Shown here: positions 7,777 through 16,078 of the stretch, in pieces | Layout of the letters: each line of letters starts with the position of its first letter | Position numbering within the stretch: the first letter of the stretch is position 1 | Source: an archaeon UBA583 | Lineage (GTDB): Archaea; Nanobdellota; Nanobdellia; Woesearchaeales; UBA583 | NCBI GenBank assembly: GCA_002506365.1 | Contig: DAXK01000025.1 | Span: 44,228 to 108,227 of the forward strand | Direction of reading: 5' to 3' | DNA: 64,000 bases | The notes under the pieces: model-generated | Databases searched by the model: none | What the model saw: the letters and a program-made list of their open reading frames with translations, nothing else | What the model was told of the DNA's origin: nothing | Translations under genes and position numbers: made by a program

Positions 7777-8904
7777 TCAATTCTTTATATCTTCCTTTTT
7801 AATTTCAAATCTTGACCCTAAATAAATCTTATTTACTTTACCTACTCTAATTCTCTTTAGAATCTTCTTATTATCCAATTTAGATATAATCTTACTCAAA
7901 TTTGATTTTGTAAGTTTTGGTAAAAAATTTAAAATATCATACTGTGAAATCCCATCATTTTCCTTAACACAAGATACAACTAACTTCTCATTATCAGTTA
8001 AAAATCTCGCCATAACTTCTCGATACTCCTCTTCATTAAACCCAGGTTTTTCAGGCTCAATAGACAAATCATCTTTTGTTAAAATTTCAATATCTTCCTC
8101 AGACACTTTATCTTGAACATCATCATAAGACACATCATCTGAACTACTTTTATCTTCTTTAACTCCTTCAGCAATAATTTTCTTTTTAACATCAGCTTTC
8201 ACCCCTTTTTTAGCCTTAAAAGTTCGATTCAAACTTATGTTAACATTAAATAATCTAAACTTACTTGAAAAAATAAACATTAAAACTAAAATTACTAAAG
8301 TAGATAACAAAACAACTCCAGATACAATAATTATTAAATTATCAGTCCAAAATTTATTATTTTTAATATCATCAATTGAATTTAAATTTGAAAACTCTAA
8401 ACGAAATAATTCCTCTCTATCAATATTAGATAATTCCCAATTAAAACTACCATCATCTAAAACTCTATAATCTCTTGGAAAAAAAGTTTCAATATTCCCA
8501 ATATTCTCAACTAATTCAACATTCATAATTAATTTATCAACTACAAAATTAAAATTTGAATATAACTCAAAAGCATTTTTTTCATAAATATTTTGAGTAA
8601 TTGTCTCTGAAACAAATCTTATCTTAAAAGAACTATTTCTCACAGTATGTGGATTTACAATAATGTAATCTCCAGCAATTGAATATTTAATTTTATCTCC
8701 ATAATTTGAAATTAATGACTCAACTTTCGCATCACTAGGTTTTTCAAAAGAAAAACTTCTATAAGACTCAGTTTCATCAAAAATAAATTCATAATCAAAC
8801 ACAGAATAAGTAGAATAAATATCTACATTCACATTAACATTGGCAGCATTTAACCCTGCAAATGTTAAAAAAAAAATTAAAAAACTAAATAATTGCTTAA
8901 GCAT
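7777..8904 (-). CDS. Membrane protein with extracellular beta domain and cytoplasmic winged helix
   Basis: 375 aa. Signal peptide (MLKQLFSFLIFFLTFAGLNA), an extracellular domain of about 170 residues, one membrane helix (DNLIIIVSGVVLLSTLVILVLMFIF), an acidic linker (about 245-285) and a C-terminal winged-helix fold (NEKLVVSCVKENDGISQYDI, LTKSNLSKIISKLDNKKILKRI, GKVNKIYLG). This layout, sensor outside and DNA-binding wing inside, occurs in archaeal one-component membrane regulators. No ligand or target can be told. Confidence 0.65.
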   Translation of the reverse strand: MLKQLFSFLIFFLTFAGLNAANVNVNVDIYSTYSVFDYEFIFDETESYRSFSFEKPSDAKVESLISNYGDKIKYSIAGDYIIVNPHTVRNSSFKIRFVSETITQNIYEKNAFELYSNFNFVVDKLIMNVELVENIGNIETFFPRDYRVLDDGSFNWELSNIDREELFRLEFSNLNSIDDIKNNKFWTDNLIIIVSGVVLLSTLVILVLMFIFSSKFRLFNVNISLNRTFKAKKGVKADVKKKIIAEGVKEDKSSSDDVSYDDVQDKVSEEDIEILTKDDLSIEPEKPGFNEEEYREVMARFLTDNEKLVVSCVKENDGISQYDILNFLPKLTKSNLSKIISKLDNKKILKRIRVGKVNKIYLGSRFEIKKEDIKN

Positions 8905-8957
8905 CTAACTATAATGGGTTAAACAATATTTATAAACTTTATTAAACAAGTTAACCT

Positions 8958-9674
8958 ATGATTAATCACATAGGATTTATAATGGACGGTAACAGAAGAT
9001 TTGCTGCAAAAAACAATATGGACAAAAAACAAGGATATACTCTAGGTTTAGAGCAGTTTATAAATTTTGTAAAATATCAAATTAAATATCAAATCAAAGA
9101 AACCAGTTATTTCGCACTATCTAGTGACAATTTAGAAAAAAGAGAAAAAACTGAATTAAATATTTTAAAGAAACTATTGGAAACTCTAACACAAAATCCA
9201 GACACAAAAAAATTATTTATTGAAAATAAAATCAAACTTCAAATTAAAGGTTACAATGATAAAAATGACAATAAATTAAAAGAATTTGGCATAAATAAAT
9301 TTCAAAATGAAATTGATGAATGGAACAATAAAAATCAAAATTATGATTTTATCGTAAATATCGCATTAAACTATGATGGTCAATTAGAGATTTCTGAAGC
9401 TTTTAAAAAAATTCATAATAAAATTCAAAATAATGAACTTACTGTTGAACAAATCACTCCGAAAATAATTAAAGAAAATATTTGGTTTAATGGAAATACT
9501 CCTGAGATTATCGTAAGGCCTGGAGATGCTCCAAGATTATCAGGATTTATGCTTTGGGATAGTGAATACTCAGAAATATACTTAACTAAAAAATTATGGC
9601 CTGAATTAGACGAAAACGATTTTAAAAACATAATTGAATGGTTCTCAAAACAAAATAGAAATTTTGGTAAATAA
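8958..9674 (+). CDS. uppS: Cis-prenyltransferase (polyprenyl diphosphate synthase, UPP synthase family)
   Basis: 238 aa. It starts almost at once with the catalytic/diphosphate motif HIGFIMDGNRRFA (Asp in MDGNRR). The C-terminal signature RPGDAPRLSGFMLWDSEYSE, then LWPELDENDF, matches the family block RTSGExRLSxFLLWQxxYxE..WPxF. It condenses isopentenyl diphosphate onto an allylic primer to make the long polyprenyl (dolichol-type) carrier used for glycan transfer. In this copy Pro-Gly-Asp replaces the usual Thr-Ser-Gly. Confidence 0.88.
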   Translation: MINHIGFIMDGNRRFAAKNNMDKKQGYTLGLEQFINFVKYQIKYQIKETSYFALSSDNLEKREKTELNILKKLLETLTQNPDTKKLFIENKIKLQIKGYNDKNDNKLKEFGINKFQNEIDEWNNKNQNYDFIVNIALNYDGQLEISEAFKKIHNKIQNNELTVEQITPKIIKENIWFNGNTPEIIVRPGDAPRLSGFMLWDSEYSEIYLTKKLWPELDENDFKNIIEWFSKQNRNFGK

Positions 9675-9732
9675 TTTACATTATAAATTTTAAATAATAA
9701 GAATAAAAATAATTTTTATGTGAATAAATTAT

Positions 9733-10047
9733 TTACATATACTTATCTAACCAAGAATCAACATCAGGTTCAGAATTTCCTGAATTAACTAATGAAACTT
9801 TTAAAGATTCTCTTGGATAGGAATCCTTATACTGATTAATATAATTTTTAGCTTTTTCTTCAGCATCAGATAAAGTTGGAGAAAAATTCGCATTTTTATT
9901 AACTCCTCCTGAATAGCTCGACATACTCTCAAACTGACTTTCTTTTTTCTTTTTAATTCTAATAAACCCAATAACAATTGCTAAAAAACCAGGTATAACA
10001 ATTATCAATAATTTTGTAAGTTCAGATAACTCATTCCAACCAGCCAT
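9733..10047 (-). CDS. Small membrane protein with C-terminal helical mini-domain
   Basis: 104 aa. One N-terminal membrane helix (LTKLLIIVIPGFLAIVIGFI) is followed by a basic stop-transfer stretch (RIKKKKE), a Ser/Asn linker and a compact helical end (AKNYINQYKDSYPRESLKVS, LVNSGNSEPDVDSWLDKYM). That end aligns by eye with the last 40 residues of the 1364-aa coiled-coil protein at 21631. It lies one base from the GAPDH stop codon and is probably in the same transcript. Function unknown. Confidence 0.6.
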   Translation of the reverse strand: MAGWNELSELTKLLIIVIPGFLAIVIGFIRIKKKKESQFESMSSYSGGVNKNANFSPTLSDAEEKAKNYINQYKDSYPRESLKVSLVNSGNSEPDVDSWLDKYM

Positions 10048-10048
10048 A

Positions 10049-11092
10049 TTACTTTTTAGAAATTACTTTCATAACCTCCACCATTCTATTAGAGAATCCC
10101 CACTCATTATCATACCAAACAACTAATTTTAACATATTACCTCCAACAACTTCAGTGCATAAACCATCAACAATTCCTGAATGTGGATTTCCAATAATAT
10201 CAGATGAAACTAATTCATCCTCAGAATATTCAACAACTCCATTTAATTTATTTAAAGATAATTTCTTTAAAAATTCATTAATTTCATCTTTAGTAACATC
10301 TTTATTTAATTCTAAATTTAAATCAGTAACACTACCATCAATTGTTGGAACTCTATAAGCAATTCCATGTAATTTCCCTTCCAGTTCAGGAATTAAACGA
10401 ATTACAGCTTTTGCAGCCCCAGTTGTAGTAGGAACAATATTAAATGGTGCAGCTCTCCCCCTTCTTAAATTAGAATGAGTTGCATCTAAAATTCTTTGAT
10501 CACCAGTAACTGAATGAATTGTTGCAAACATTCCTTTTTTAATTCCAAATTTTTTATTAATCTCATTAACAATTGCTGACATTGAATTAGTTGTACAACT
10601 TCCATTTGAAACAATATCTTGATTATCATACTCATAATCATTAACTCCACGAACAAAATAAAAACAATCTCCTTTAGCTGGCGCAGATAATAACATTTTC
10701 TTAGCTCCTTGTTTTAAATGAACTCTAGCATCAGCAACTTTTGTAAACATTCCCGTACACTCACAAACAACATCCACATCTAATTCCCCCCAAGGTAAAT
10801 TATTAACAAATCTTTCTTGTAAAACTTTAATTTTTTTAGTTCCTACAACTAAATACTCGCCATCAACAGAAACTGGAACATCAAAAGTTCCCTGCGCTGT
10901 ATCATGTTTTAAATAATAAGCACACGCATTAACATCTGATAAATCATTAATAGCCACAAATTCAACATTTGGATCATGATATCCAGCTCTTAAAATCATT
11001 CTACCAATTCTTCCAAATCCATTAATTGCAATTCTTACTTTTTTATTAGAAGAAATTTCTTTTTTAACTTTTTTTAAATCTACATCACTCAT
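10049..11092 (-). CDS. gap: Glyceraldehyde-3-phosphate dehydrogenase, class I (bacterial type)
   Basis: 347 aa. NAD-binding NGFGRIGR with the adenine-ribose Asp in AINDLSD suggests NAD preference. The active-site block is SNGSCTTNSMSAI (catalytic Cys), with general-base His in ATIHSVTGDQ and the phosphate-binding TTTGAAKA and LRRGRAAPFNI. This is the classical tetrameric phosphorylating enzyme of bacteria and eukaryotes, not the archaeal class II form. The frame extends upstream to a TTG, but ATG at 11092 gives the natural start, still with about 16 extra N-terminal residues before KVRIAING. Confidence 0.95.
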   Translation of the reverse strand: MSDVDLKKVKKEISSNKKVRIAINGFGRIGRMILRAGYHDPNVEFVAINDLSDVNACAYYLKHDTAQGTFDVPVSVDGEYLVVGTKKIKVLQERFVNNLPWGELDVDVVCECTGMFTKVADARVHLKQGAKKMLLSAPAKGDCFYFVRGVNDYEYDNQDIVSNGSCTTNSMSAIVNEINKKFGIKKGMFATIHSVTGDQRILDATHSNLRRGRAAPFNIVPTTTGAAKAVIRLIPELEGKLHGIAYRVPTIDGSVTDLNLELNKDVTKDEINEFLKKLSLNKLNGVVEYSEDELVSSDIIGNPHSGIVDGLCTEVVGGNMLKLVVWYDNEWGFSNRMVEVMKVISKK

Positions 11093-11225
11093 ACAATTTT
11101 TATACAAATAACCTAATTAATAATTTATAATCTTTTAATAGTGAGTATAGAATTTAAATTAAAAAAATACAACACAATTCAAAACATTTATAAGTGAATA
11201 ATAACTATTTTTAATATCAGGTAAT

Positions 11226-11301
11226 GACCACATTAGTGTAACCTGGTTAGCACCTATGGTTGTGGCTCATAGAGTCCGGGTTCAAATCCCGGGTGTGGTC
11301 C
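11226..11301 (+). tRNA. tRNA-His (GTG)
   Basis: Acceptor GACCACA pairs with TGTGGTC; discriminator C at 11301. Anticodon stem TATGG/TCATA closes loop TTGTGGC with anticodon GTG. T arm CCGGG-TTCAAAT-CCCGG. The base before G1 is T, so the G-1 that histidyl-tRNA synthetase needs is not encoded and would have to be added after transcription. No intron. Confidence 0.93.
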
Positions 11302-11482
11302 TTAATCGAAACATTAGTTTCAAAAAAGATAACACGCCACAAATAAGATTAAATCAAAAAGATTTAAACTTTTTTAAATTCTAAATAAAAATTAAATAAC
11401 TAAAAAACAAATTATACTATTTTAAATTATTCTAAAAATAAAATTAGATATCTTAATAAACAAAAATAAGTTATTTATTTCT

Positions 11483-12043
11483 ATGAGACATCACAGTCAC
11501 AAAGATAAAACTGAAAGATTTTTAATTGATTTTGAAGAAACATCTCCAACAGTAATGCTTGGACTTATGGTTATATCACTTGGACTTTATTCTATTATTT
11601 GGATTTATATCACAAATAAACAACTTGAAGACCACGACAAACACGCACCTGAAAGTTCCAGAGGAATCTCAGTTATGGCAATTTTACCACTTATTTGGTT
11701 TTTTTTAACCTCATTAATTGAGAATAAATTATTAACTACATCAATCCCATTATTATATACAATTTTAAAAATAGGTGTATGGGGATTTATCTTTTTTTTA
11801 ATTATTAAATTTTTAATGGATTTTGTTCAATCATTCACAAATATTACTAAAAGTCAACCATTCATTTGGAATTCATTAAATATAATCGGAATTATCGGAT
11901 TACTCGGATTAATCCTACATAAACCATATATGTATCCATTTTTAATTGGAATTATATTTTCAGTAATTGGAATGCAAACAGAATTAAACTCATTATTAAA
12001 AAGTCACAACATTAAAAAAGTTGGTAGTAATTATTACAAATAA
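11483..12043 (+). CDS. Integral membrane protein, DUF4234-like
   Basis: 186 aa. A His-rich start (MRHHSHKD), then hydrophobic segments at about 24-43, 65-82, 88-110 and 125-160. The block VMLGLMVISLGLYSIIWIYI followed by TNKQLEDH resembles DUF4234 (LGLYxxxWxYxTNKEL). No catalytic motif. It precedes a 59-aa membrane microprotein by only 6 bp on the same strand. Confidence 0.55.
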   Translation: MRHHSHKDKTERFLIDFEETSPTVMLGLMVISLGLYSIIWIYITNKQLEDHDKHAPESSRGISVMAILPLIWFFLTSLIENKLLTTSIPLLYTILKIGVWGFIFFLIIKFLMDFVQSFTNITKSQPFIWNSLNIIGIIGLLGLILHKPYMYPFLIGIIFSVIGMQTELNSLLKSHNIKKVGSNYYK

Positions 12044-12049
12044 ATTAAA

Positions 12050-12229
12050 ATGTCATATAAACTAATATTACCTCACGAGTTTATTGACTCAGATGATTTC
12101 AATTATGTATATATAATATTAATAATTACAATAATTCTTACAACATACATTCTTCAATTTTTCATAGAATTAAAAGATATAATTATTTTATCAATTATAC
12201 TTTTTTTAATAACAAAATACACTAAATAA
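12050..12229 (+). CDS. 59-aa membrane microprotein
   Basis: ATG at 12050, TAA at 12227-12229. The product starts MSYKLILPHEFIDSDDFNYV and continues with two hydrophobic segments (YIILIITIILTTYIL and IIILSIILFLITKY) separated by a short FIELKD turn, so a two-helix hairpin in the membrane. Only 6 bp separate it from the DUF4234-like gene upstream; it probably shares that transcript. No homologue recognised. Confidence 0.55.
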   Translation: MSYKLILPHEFIDSDDFNYVYIILIITIILTTYILQFFIELKDIIILSIILFLITKYTK

Positions 12230-12236
12230 AATATAA

Positions 12237-13073
12237 TTAATCATAATTTTTTGTAGGAATAATCACCTTTGAACATCCAATACTACTCCCGCCATTTGTA
12301 AAATTAATATTTCTTTGAGCATTAAATTCCCCATACTCTTCAAATTTTTCAATATACACACCAGAAAATCCATCAATTGAAGAATCTGCAATTAAATAAT
12401 TAATTAATGAACTCCCATAAATTCCAAAAAAACGTGAAACCGTAGAAGTGAAACTCTCGGTGGCTTCTGCATAGATTGAACCTTCTGAATCAAATTTAGG
12501 TTTATACGCATAACCCAAAACCCTTAAATATTCTCCTTGCTCAACATTTGACATTAAACCTTTTGAACTTAAAAAAATTTTATTAGTATTAACCATCTCA
12601 GACTCATTATTAAATAAACTTCTATACCTATCCTCAATTAACATTTTAGAAAATTTAATATTAAAATTATCTATGTCCTCAACTACTTTAACAAATCCAC
12701 AATGAATACACACAGATTTATCCTCAATCCCAGCACCAAAAAAATCTTTACCAGCACCAATTTCACTATAACAATTAGTAAGTAATTTTGCAGTATCAGA
12801 CATTTTAGTTTGAGATAACTCAACATCCTTAGACGGACAAATATCACTAACAGAAGTTAATAATAATGAAGTAATTGTATCTAATCCACCTCCAAAATAT
12901 TTTGGTTTCCCATCCAAATTTGAAACAAAAAAATTACACACATTAACCTCAGAATCATAAGAATCATTCAAAAAATCATAAACAAAAAAAATCATCAAAA
13001 TTAAAATTATAACTCCCAATAAAACTTCTATTAGTTGAGTAAATTTCAAATCTCCTTTTTTATAATATTTCAT
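12237..13073 (-). CDS. Secreted/anchored protein with pilin-like N-terminus
   Basis: 278 aa. MKYYKKGDLKFTQLIEVLLG followed by VIILILMIFFVYDFL resembles a class III signal: KKG just before a hydrophobic helix. The outer part has several Cys (CNFF, CPSKD, CYSE, CIHCG, CSKV) but no domain I know. The N-terminus is built like that of the muramidase-like protein at 43-1086. It lies 15 bp downstream of ftsY on the same strand. Function unknown. Confidence 0.5.
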   Translation of the reverse strand: MKYYKKGDLKFTQLIEVLLGVIILILMIFFVYDFLNDSYDSEVNVCNFFVSNLDGKPKYFGGGLDTITSLLLTSVSDICPSKDVELSQTKMSDTAKLLTNCYSEIGAGKDFFGAGIEDKSVCIHCGFVKVVEDIDNFNIKFSKMLIEDRYRSLFNNESEMVNTNKIFLSSKGLMSNVEQGEYLRVLGYAYKPKFDSEGSIYAEATESFTSTVSRFFGIYGSSLINYLIADSSIDGFSGVYIEKFEEYGEFNAQRNINFTNGGSSIGCSKVIIPTKNYD

Positions 13074-13088
13074 TTTTAATAACTAAAT

Positions 13089-14606
13089 TTAATCCTCAAC
13101 ATCAAATAATTTTTTAGCAATTTGTTTTGAATCAAAAACAATTAAATCATCATAAGTTTGACCAACACCTAAAAAATAAATTGGTTTATCAATTGAATAA
13201 GCAGTCGTTACAACACTCCCCGGTTTCTCATCAGTATCAACCTTAGTTAAAATTGTCCCATCAACTTTAACTCCTTGATTAAATAAATTAATTTGATCAA
13301 TCAAATCATTTCCAGAAACTGAATCTCCAACAAAAATTGCCATATCTGATTTTGAAACTCTCTTAACTTTTTCAAGTTCCATCATTAAATTAGAATTATT
13401 TGGCATACGCCCAGCAGTATCAATTAAAACTACATCAATCTTTTTAGCTTTAGCATGTTCAATTGCATCATACGCAACTGCAGCTGGATCTCCCCCACCC
13501 TTATGCATAATTAATTTAAAATCAAGAGCCTTTGAATGTTCTTCTAATTGTTCAACAGCAGCAGCCCTAAATGTATCTGCAGCAGCAACTACAACAGACT
13601 TATTATTATTTTGTAAATACTTTACAATCTTTGCAATAGTTGTAGTCTTACCAGTCCCATTAACTCCTAAAACTAAAATTTTAACAGGTTCATCAGAACT
13701 AAAAGAATTTAATTTATCTAAAAAACTAGACTCATGTTTTTTTAAAACTTCTTCAACTTCACTCTCCAAAACTTCACGAATTTTTTCCGACAATTTAAAC
13801 CTATTAAAAGATTTTCCAACCAATTCAGTTTTCAACTTTCTTTCAACTTTTTCAACAATTTCAAAAGCAATATTAATCTCTAATAAAAACATTTGTAGTT
13901 CAACCCAAATATTATCAAAATCATCAGATGAAATAGTTTTTGCTTTTAACTTTGAAAAAAAACCACTACTAGATTCATTCTCAGCATCAAAAACTTTTTT
14001 TTTTGTTTCCTCAAAAACTTCTTCAACTGATTCATTTGGAATTTCATGAACTTTATCTAAATTTTCACCTTCAACTTCAGATTCTAATTCCTCTGAAATT
14101 TCATCCATTTTTGAAGAATCAGAAATATCAGACATTACATCCTCCTCTAATTTTTCTTCAACTTTTTCTTTTTCTTCTAATTCAGATATATTTTCAGAAA
14201 CTTCTTTTTTAGATAAATCATGATGTTCCTTAATTGCTGATTTTTCAGATTCAGATACATCTTCAAGCATCTCATCCTCAACCTTTTCCAATTCTTCTAC
14301 ATCTTTTTTATCCTCATCTTCCTTATCAGATGATCCAAAAATTCGCCCCAAAAATCCTTTCTTTTTAGGTTCCTCAATATCCTCTTCTTTTAAAATATGA
14401 TCTTCAGAAACTTCAAATTCATCTACAGATTCATCTCCACTAGAACTTTTAACTTCATTTTCAATTTCTTTATCAATTTCTTCTAATTTAGGTGTTTTAG
14501 GAATTGATTCAACTTCAACCTCCTCAACTGTATCATGATTATCTTCAACATAATCTTCAGAACTTTTGAAAACATTTTTCAGTTTCCCTTTAATTTTACC
14601 AAACAT
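13089..14606 (-). CDS. ftsY: Signal recognition particle receptor FtsY
   Basis: 505 aa. The C-terminal NG GTPase domain (about 215-505) has G1 GVNGTGKTTT (314-323), DTFRAAAVEQL, G3 DTAGRMPNN, the TKVD motif and the closing GVGQTYDDL. It docks the ribosome-SRP complex at the membrane. The about 210-residue N-terminal A-region is unusually long for an archaeon: mostly Glu/Ser/Asp/Lys, with short amphipathic basic patches (MFGKIKGKLKNVFK, KKKGFLGRIF, SGFFSKLKAK) that could hold lipid. Next to a Sec-type set of genes elsewhere in the window. Confidence 0.95.
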   Translation of the reverse strand: MFGKIKGKLKNVFKSSEDYVEDNHDTVEEVEVESIPKTPKLEEIDKEIENEVKSSSGDESVDEFEVSEDHILKEEDIEEPKKKGFLGRIFGSSDKEDEDKKDVEELEKVEDEMLEDVSESEKSAIKEHHDLSKKEVSENISELEEKEKVEEKLEEDVMSDISDSSKMDEISEELESEVEGENLDKVHEIPNESVEEVFEETKKKVFDAENESSSGFFSKLKAKTISSDDFDNIWVELQMFLLEINIAFEIVEKVERKLKTELVGKSFNRFKLSEKIREVLESEVEEVLKKHESSFLDKLNSFSSDEPVKILVLGVNGTGKTTTIAKIVKYLQNNNKSVVVAAADTFRAAAVEQLEEHSKALDFKLIMHKGGGDPAAVAYDAIEHAKAKKIDVVLIDTAGRMPNNSNLMMELEKVKRVSKSDMAIFVGDSVSGNDLIDQINLFNQGVKVDGTILTKVDTDEKPGSVVTTAYSIDKPIYFLGVGQTYDDLIVFDSKQIAKKLFDVED

Positions 14607-14665
14607 ACTAAAAATATAACTTTAAACTTTAAAAACTTTAAGTGTAACTAAATATAATATTAATA

Positions 14666-15340
14666 TTATTTATATCTATTTAATTCATCACCAGCTAAAA
14701 CTAAATGGTGTAACTCAACAGGCCTCCACTCATCAAAAACTAAATCAGCTGAAAGCCACCCACAAATTTCATCCGCATTTCCAATTGTAGCTGATAACCC
14801 AATAATTCTAATATTAGAATATTTTGCTTTAAAAATTGATAATAAAACTTCTAAAGTAGCACCCCTAGACTCATCATTAATTAAATGAACTTCATCTGCA
14901 ATAACTAAACCTACATCATCTAAAAAATGACGTGAATGTCTAATCATACTATCTAATTTCTCAGAAGTTAACATTAAAACATCAAACTCATTTGCAAATC
15001 TTTCATCAGTTGCATCTCCAACAGAAATTTTTACACTAAAATCTTCGCCGTAAGTTTCTTTAAATTCCCTATACTTTTCACTAGCTAAAGCTTTTAATGG
15101 CACAACATACAAAACTCTCTTTTTTTTATTTAAAATAGTATCAAGCATTGCTAATTCTGCAACTAAAGTTTTCCCCGAACCAGTCGGAGTACAAACAATT
15201 TGATTGTTAGAATTAGAAAATAAACCTTTTTCAATTGATTTAATCTGTGATGGTCTAAACTCTAAAATTCCTTGTTTTTTTAAAATATCTCCAATATTCT
15301 CAGGAATCTTAGAAAAAATATTATCATTATTTTTAGTCAT
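14666..15340 (-). CDS. Ski2/Hel308-like helicase, RecA1 domain only (truncated)
   Basis: 224 aa. Q-motif region FRPSQIKSIEKGL, Walker A CTPTGSGKTLVAELA, motif Ia VVPLKALASEK, motif II ADEVHLINDESRG, motif III GLSATIGNADEICGWLSA, then FDEWRPVEL, which is where Hel308/Ski2 enzymes continue into RecA2. Here the gene stops after 15 more residues (LVLAGDELNRYK). RecA2, winged-helix and ratchet domains are missing, and the 59 bp to ftsY cannot hold them. It is either half of a split helicase or a remnant. The domain itself is intact, with no internal stop. Confidence 0.75.
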   Translation of the reverse strand: MTKNNDNIFSKIPENIGDILKKQGILEFRPSQIKSIEKGLFSNSNNQIVCTPTGSGKTLVAELAMLDTILNKKKRVLYVVPLKALASEKYREFKETYGEDFSVKISVGDATDERFANEFDVLMLTSEKLDSMIRHSRHFLDDVGLVIADEVHLINDESRGATLEVLLSIFKAKYSNIRIIGLSATIGNADEICGWLSADLVFDEWRPVELHHLVLAGDELNRYK

Positions 15341-15463
15341 ACAACTAACTAAGCACTAAAAGTTTAAATATTTAACCTAATAAATATAAAGTTAAAAAAC
15401 CATAAATAAATGCTAAAAATGAAATAAAAATATTTCATTTTTTAAAATATTAATAATTTAAAA

Positions 15464-15571
15464 ATGGAAACAGAAAATGTTAAAAATTGCGATAACTGTG
15501 GTGAAGAAAATTTGTTAACAAATTTAAAAGTAAGTTTAGGAGGAATGAAATTATGCCCTACATGTGAATAA
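15464..15571 (+). CDS. 35-aa CxxC microprotein 1
   Basis: ATG at 15464, TAA at 15569-15571. It has two zinc knuckles, CDNCG and CPTCE, separated by 19 residues (EENLLTNLKVSLGGMKL), typical of a minimal zinc ribbon. It lies in the gap between two minus-strand genes, first of three similar plus-strand mini-genes. A TATA-like TTTTAAAATATTAA precedes it. Short, but the paired CxxC pattern repeated in all three neighbours supports it. Confidence 0.6.
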   Translation: METENVKNCDNCGEENLLTNLKVSLGGMKLCPTCE

Positions 15572-15625
15572 ATTATTATTATTCAAACATTTTTAAAATA
15601 AACTAAAAAAATCAAACTAAAAAAA

Positions 15626-15745
15626 ATGGAACACGAAATGAAACAATGTGATAAATGCGAAAGACTAGTAAATATTCAAGACCTTAAACAAATTGAGGAT
15701 AAAAGTGTTTGTAAAGATTGTCAAACAACTAAAAAACTAAATTAA
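15626..15745 (+). CDS. 39-aa CxxC microprotein 2
   Basis: ATG at 15626, TAA at 15743-15745. MEHEMKQCDKCERLVNIQDL then a CKDCQ knuckle and a basic tail (TTKKLN). Same two-knuckle plan as its neighbours with 17 residues between knuckles, but different sequence, so not a fresh duplication. A TATA-like TTTTTAAAATAAA lies about 30 bp upstream. Confidence 0.6.
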   Translation: MEHEMKQCDKCERLVNIQDLKQIEDKSVCKDCQTTKKLN

Positions 15746-15878
15746 TTAATCAATATTATGTGAAATAATAATTTTATATATTATTTTATTTAAAATAAAA
15801 ACTGAAACAAAAATAAATAAATAATTCTAAAAAATCAACCTCAATAATATATAGTTAATTCTACTACTTTTAATTACA

Positions 15879-15983
15879 ATGAAACAAATAGACAAAGTAT
15901 GCGAAGATTGCGGGAAAACTTTTAAAGTGGCTCAGAAAGAATTATTTAAAACTAAAATTTGTATGCCCTGTTTAAACAATTAA
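15879..15983 (+). CDS. 34-aa CxxC microprotein 3
   Basis: ATG at 15879, TAA at 15981-15983. MKQIDKVCEDCGKTFKVAQK, then a second knuckle CMPCL; 17 residues lie between the knuckles. A TATA-like AATAATATATAG lies about 25-35 bp upstream, giving a short or absent leader. Third of the tandem set; DNA/RNA or protein binding is possible, but function is unknown. Confidence 0.6.
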   Translation: MKQIDKVCEDCGKTFKVAQKELFKTKICMPCLNN

Positions 15984-16078
15984 TTATAATTGCTTAAATT
16001 CTAAAACTACTACCTTAAATAATAAAATAATTAAAATAATTATACTAAAATATAATATAAAAATAATTAAAATCTCAT

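Noticed and set aside
8237..8470. 77-aa plus-strand reading frame
   Set aside because: It is antisense to the membrane winged-helix protein gene, with no motif and no promoter; AT-rich antisense frame.
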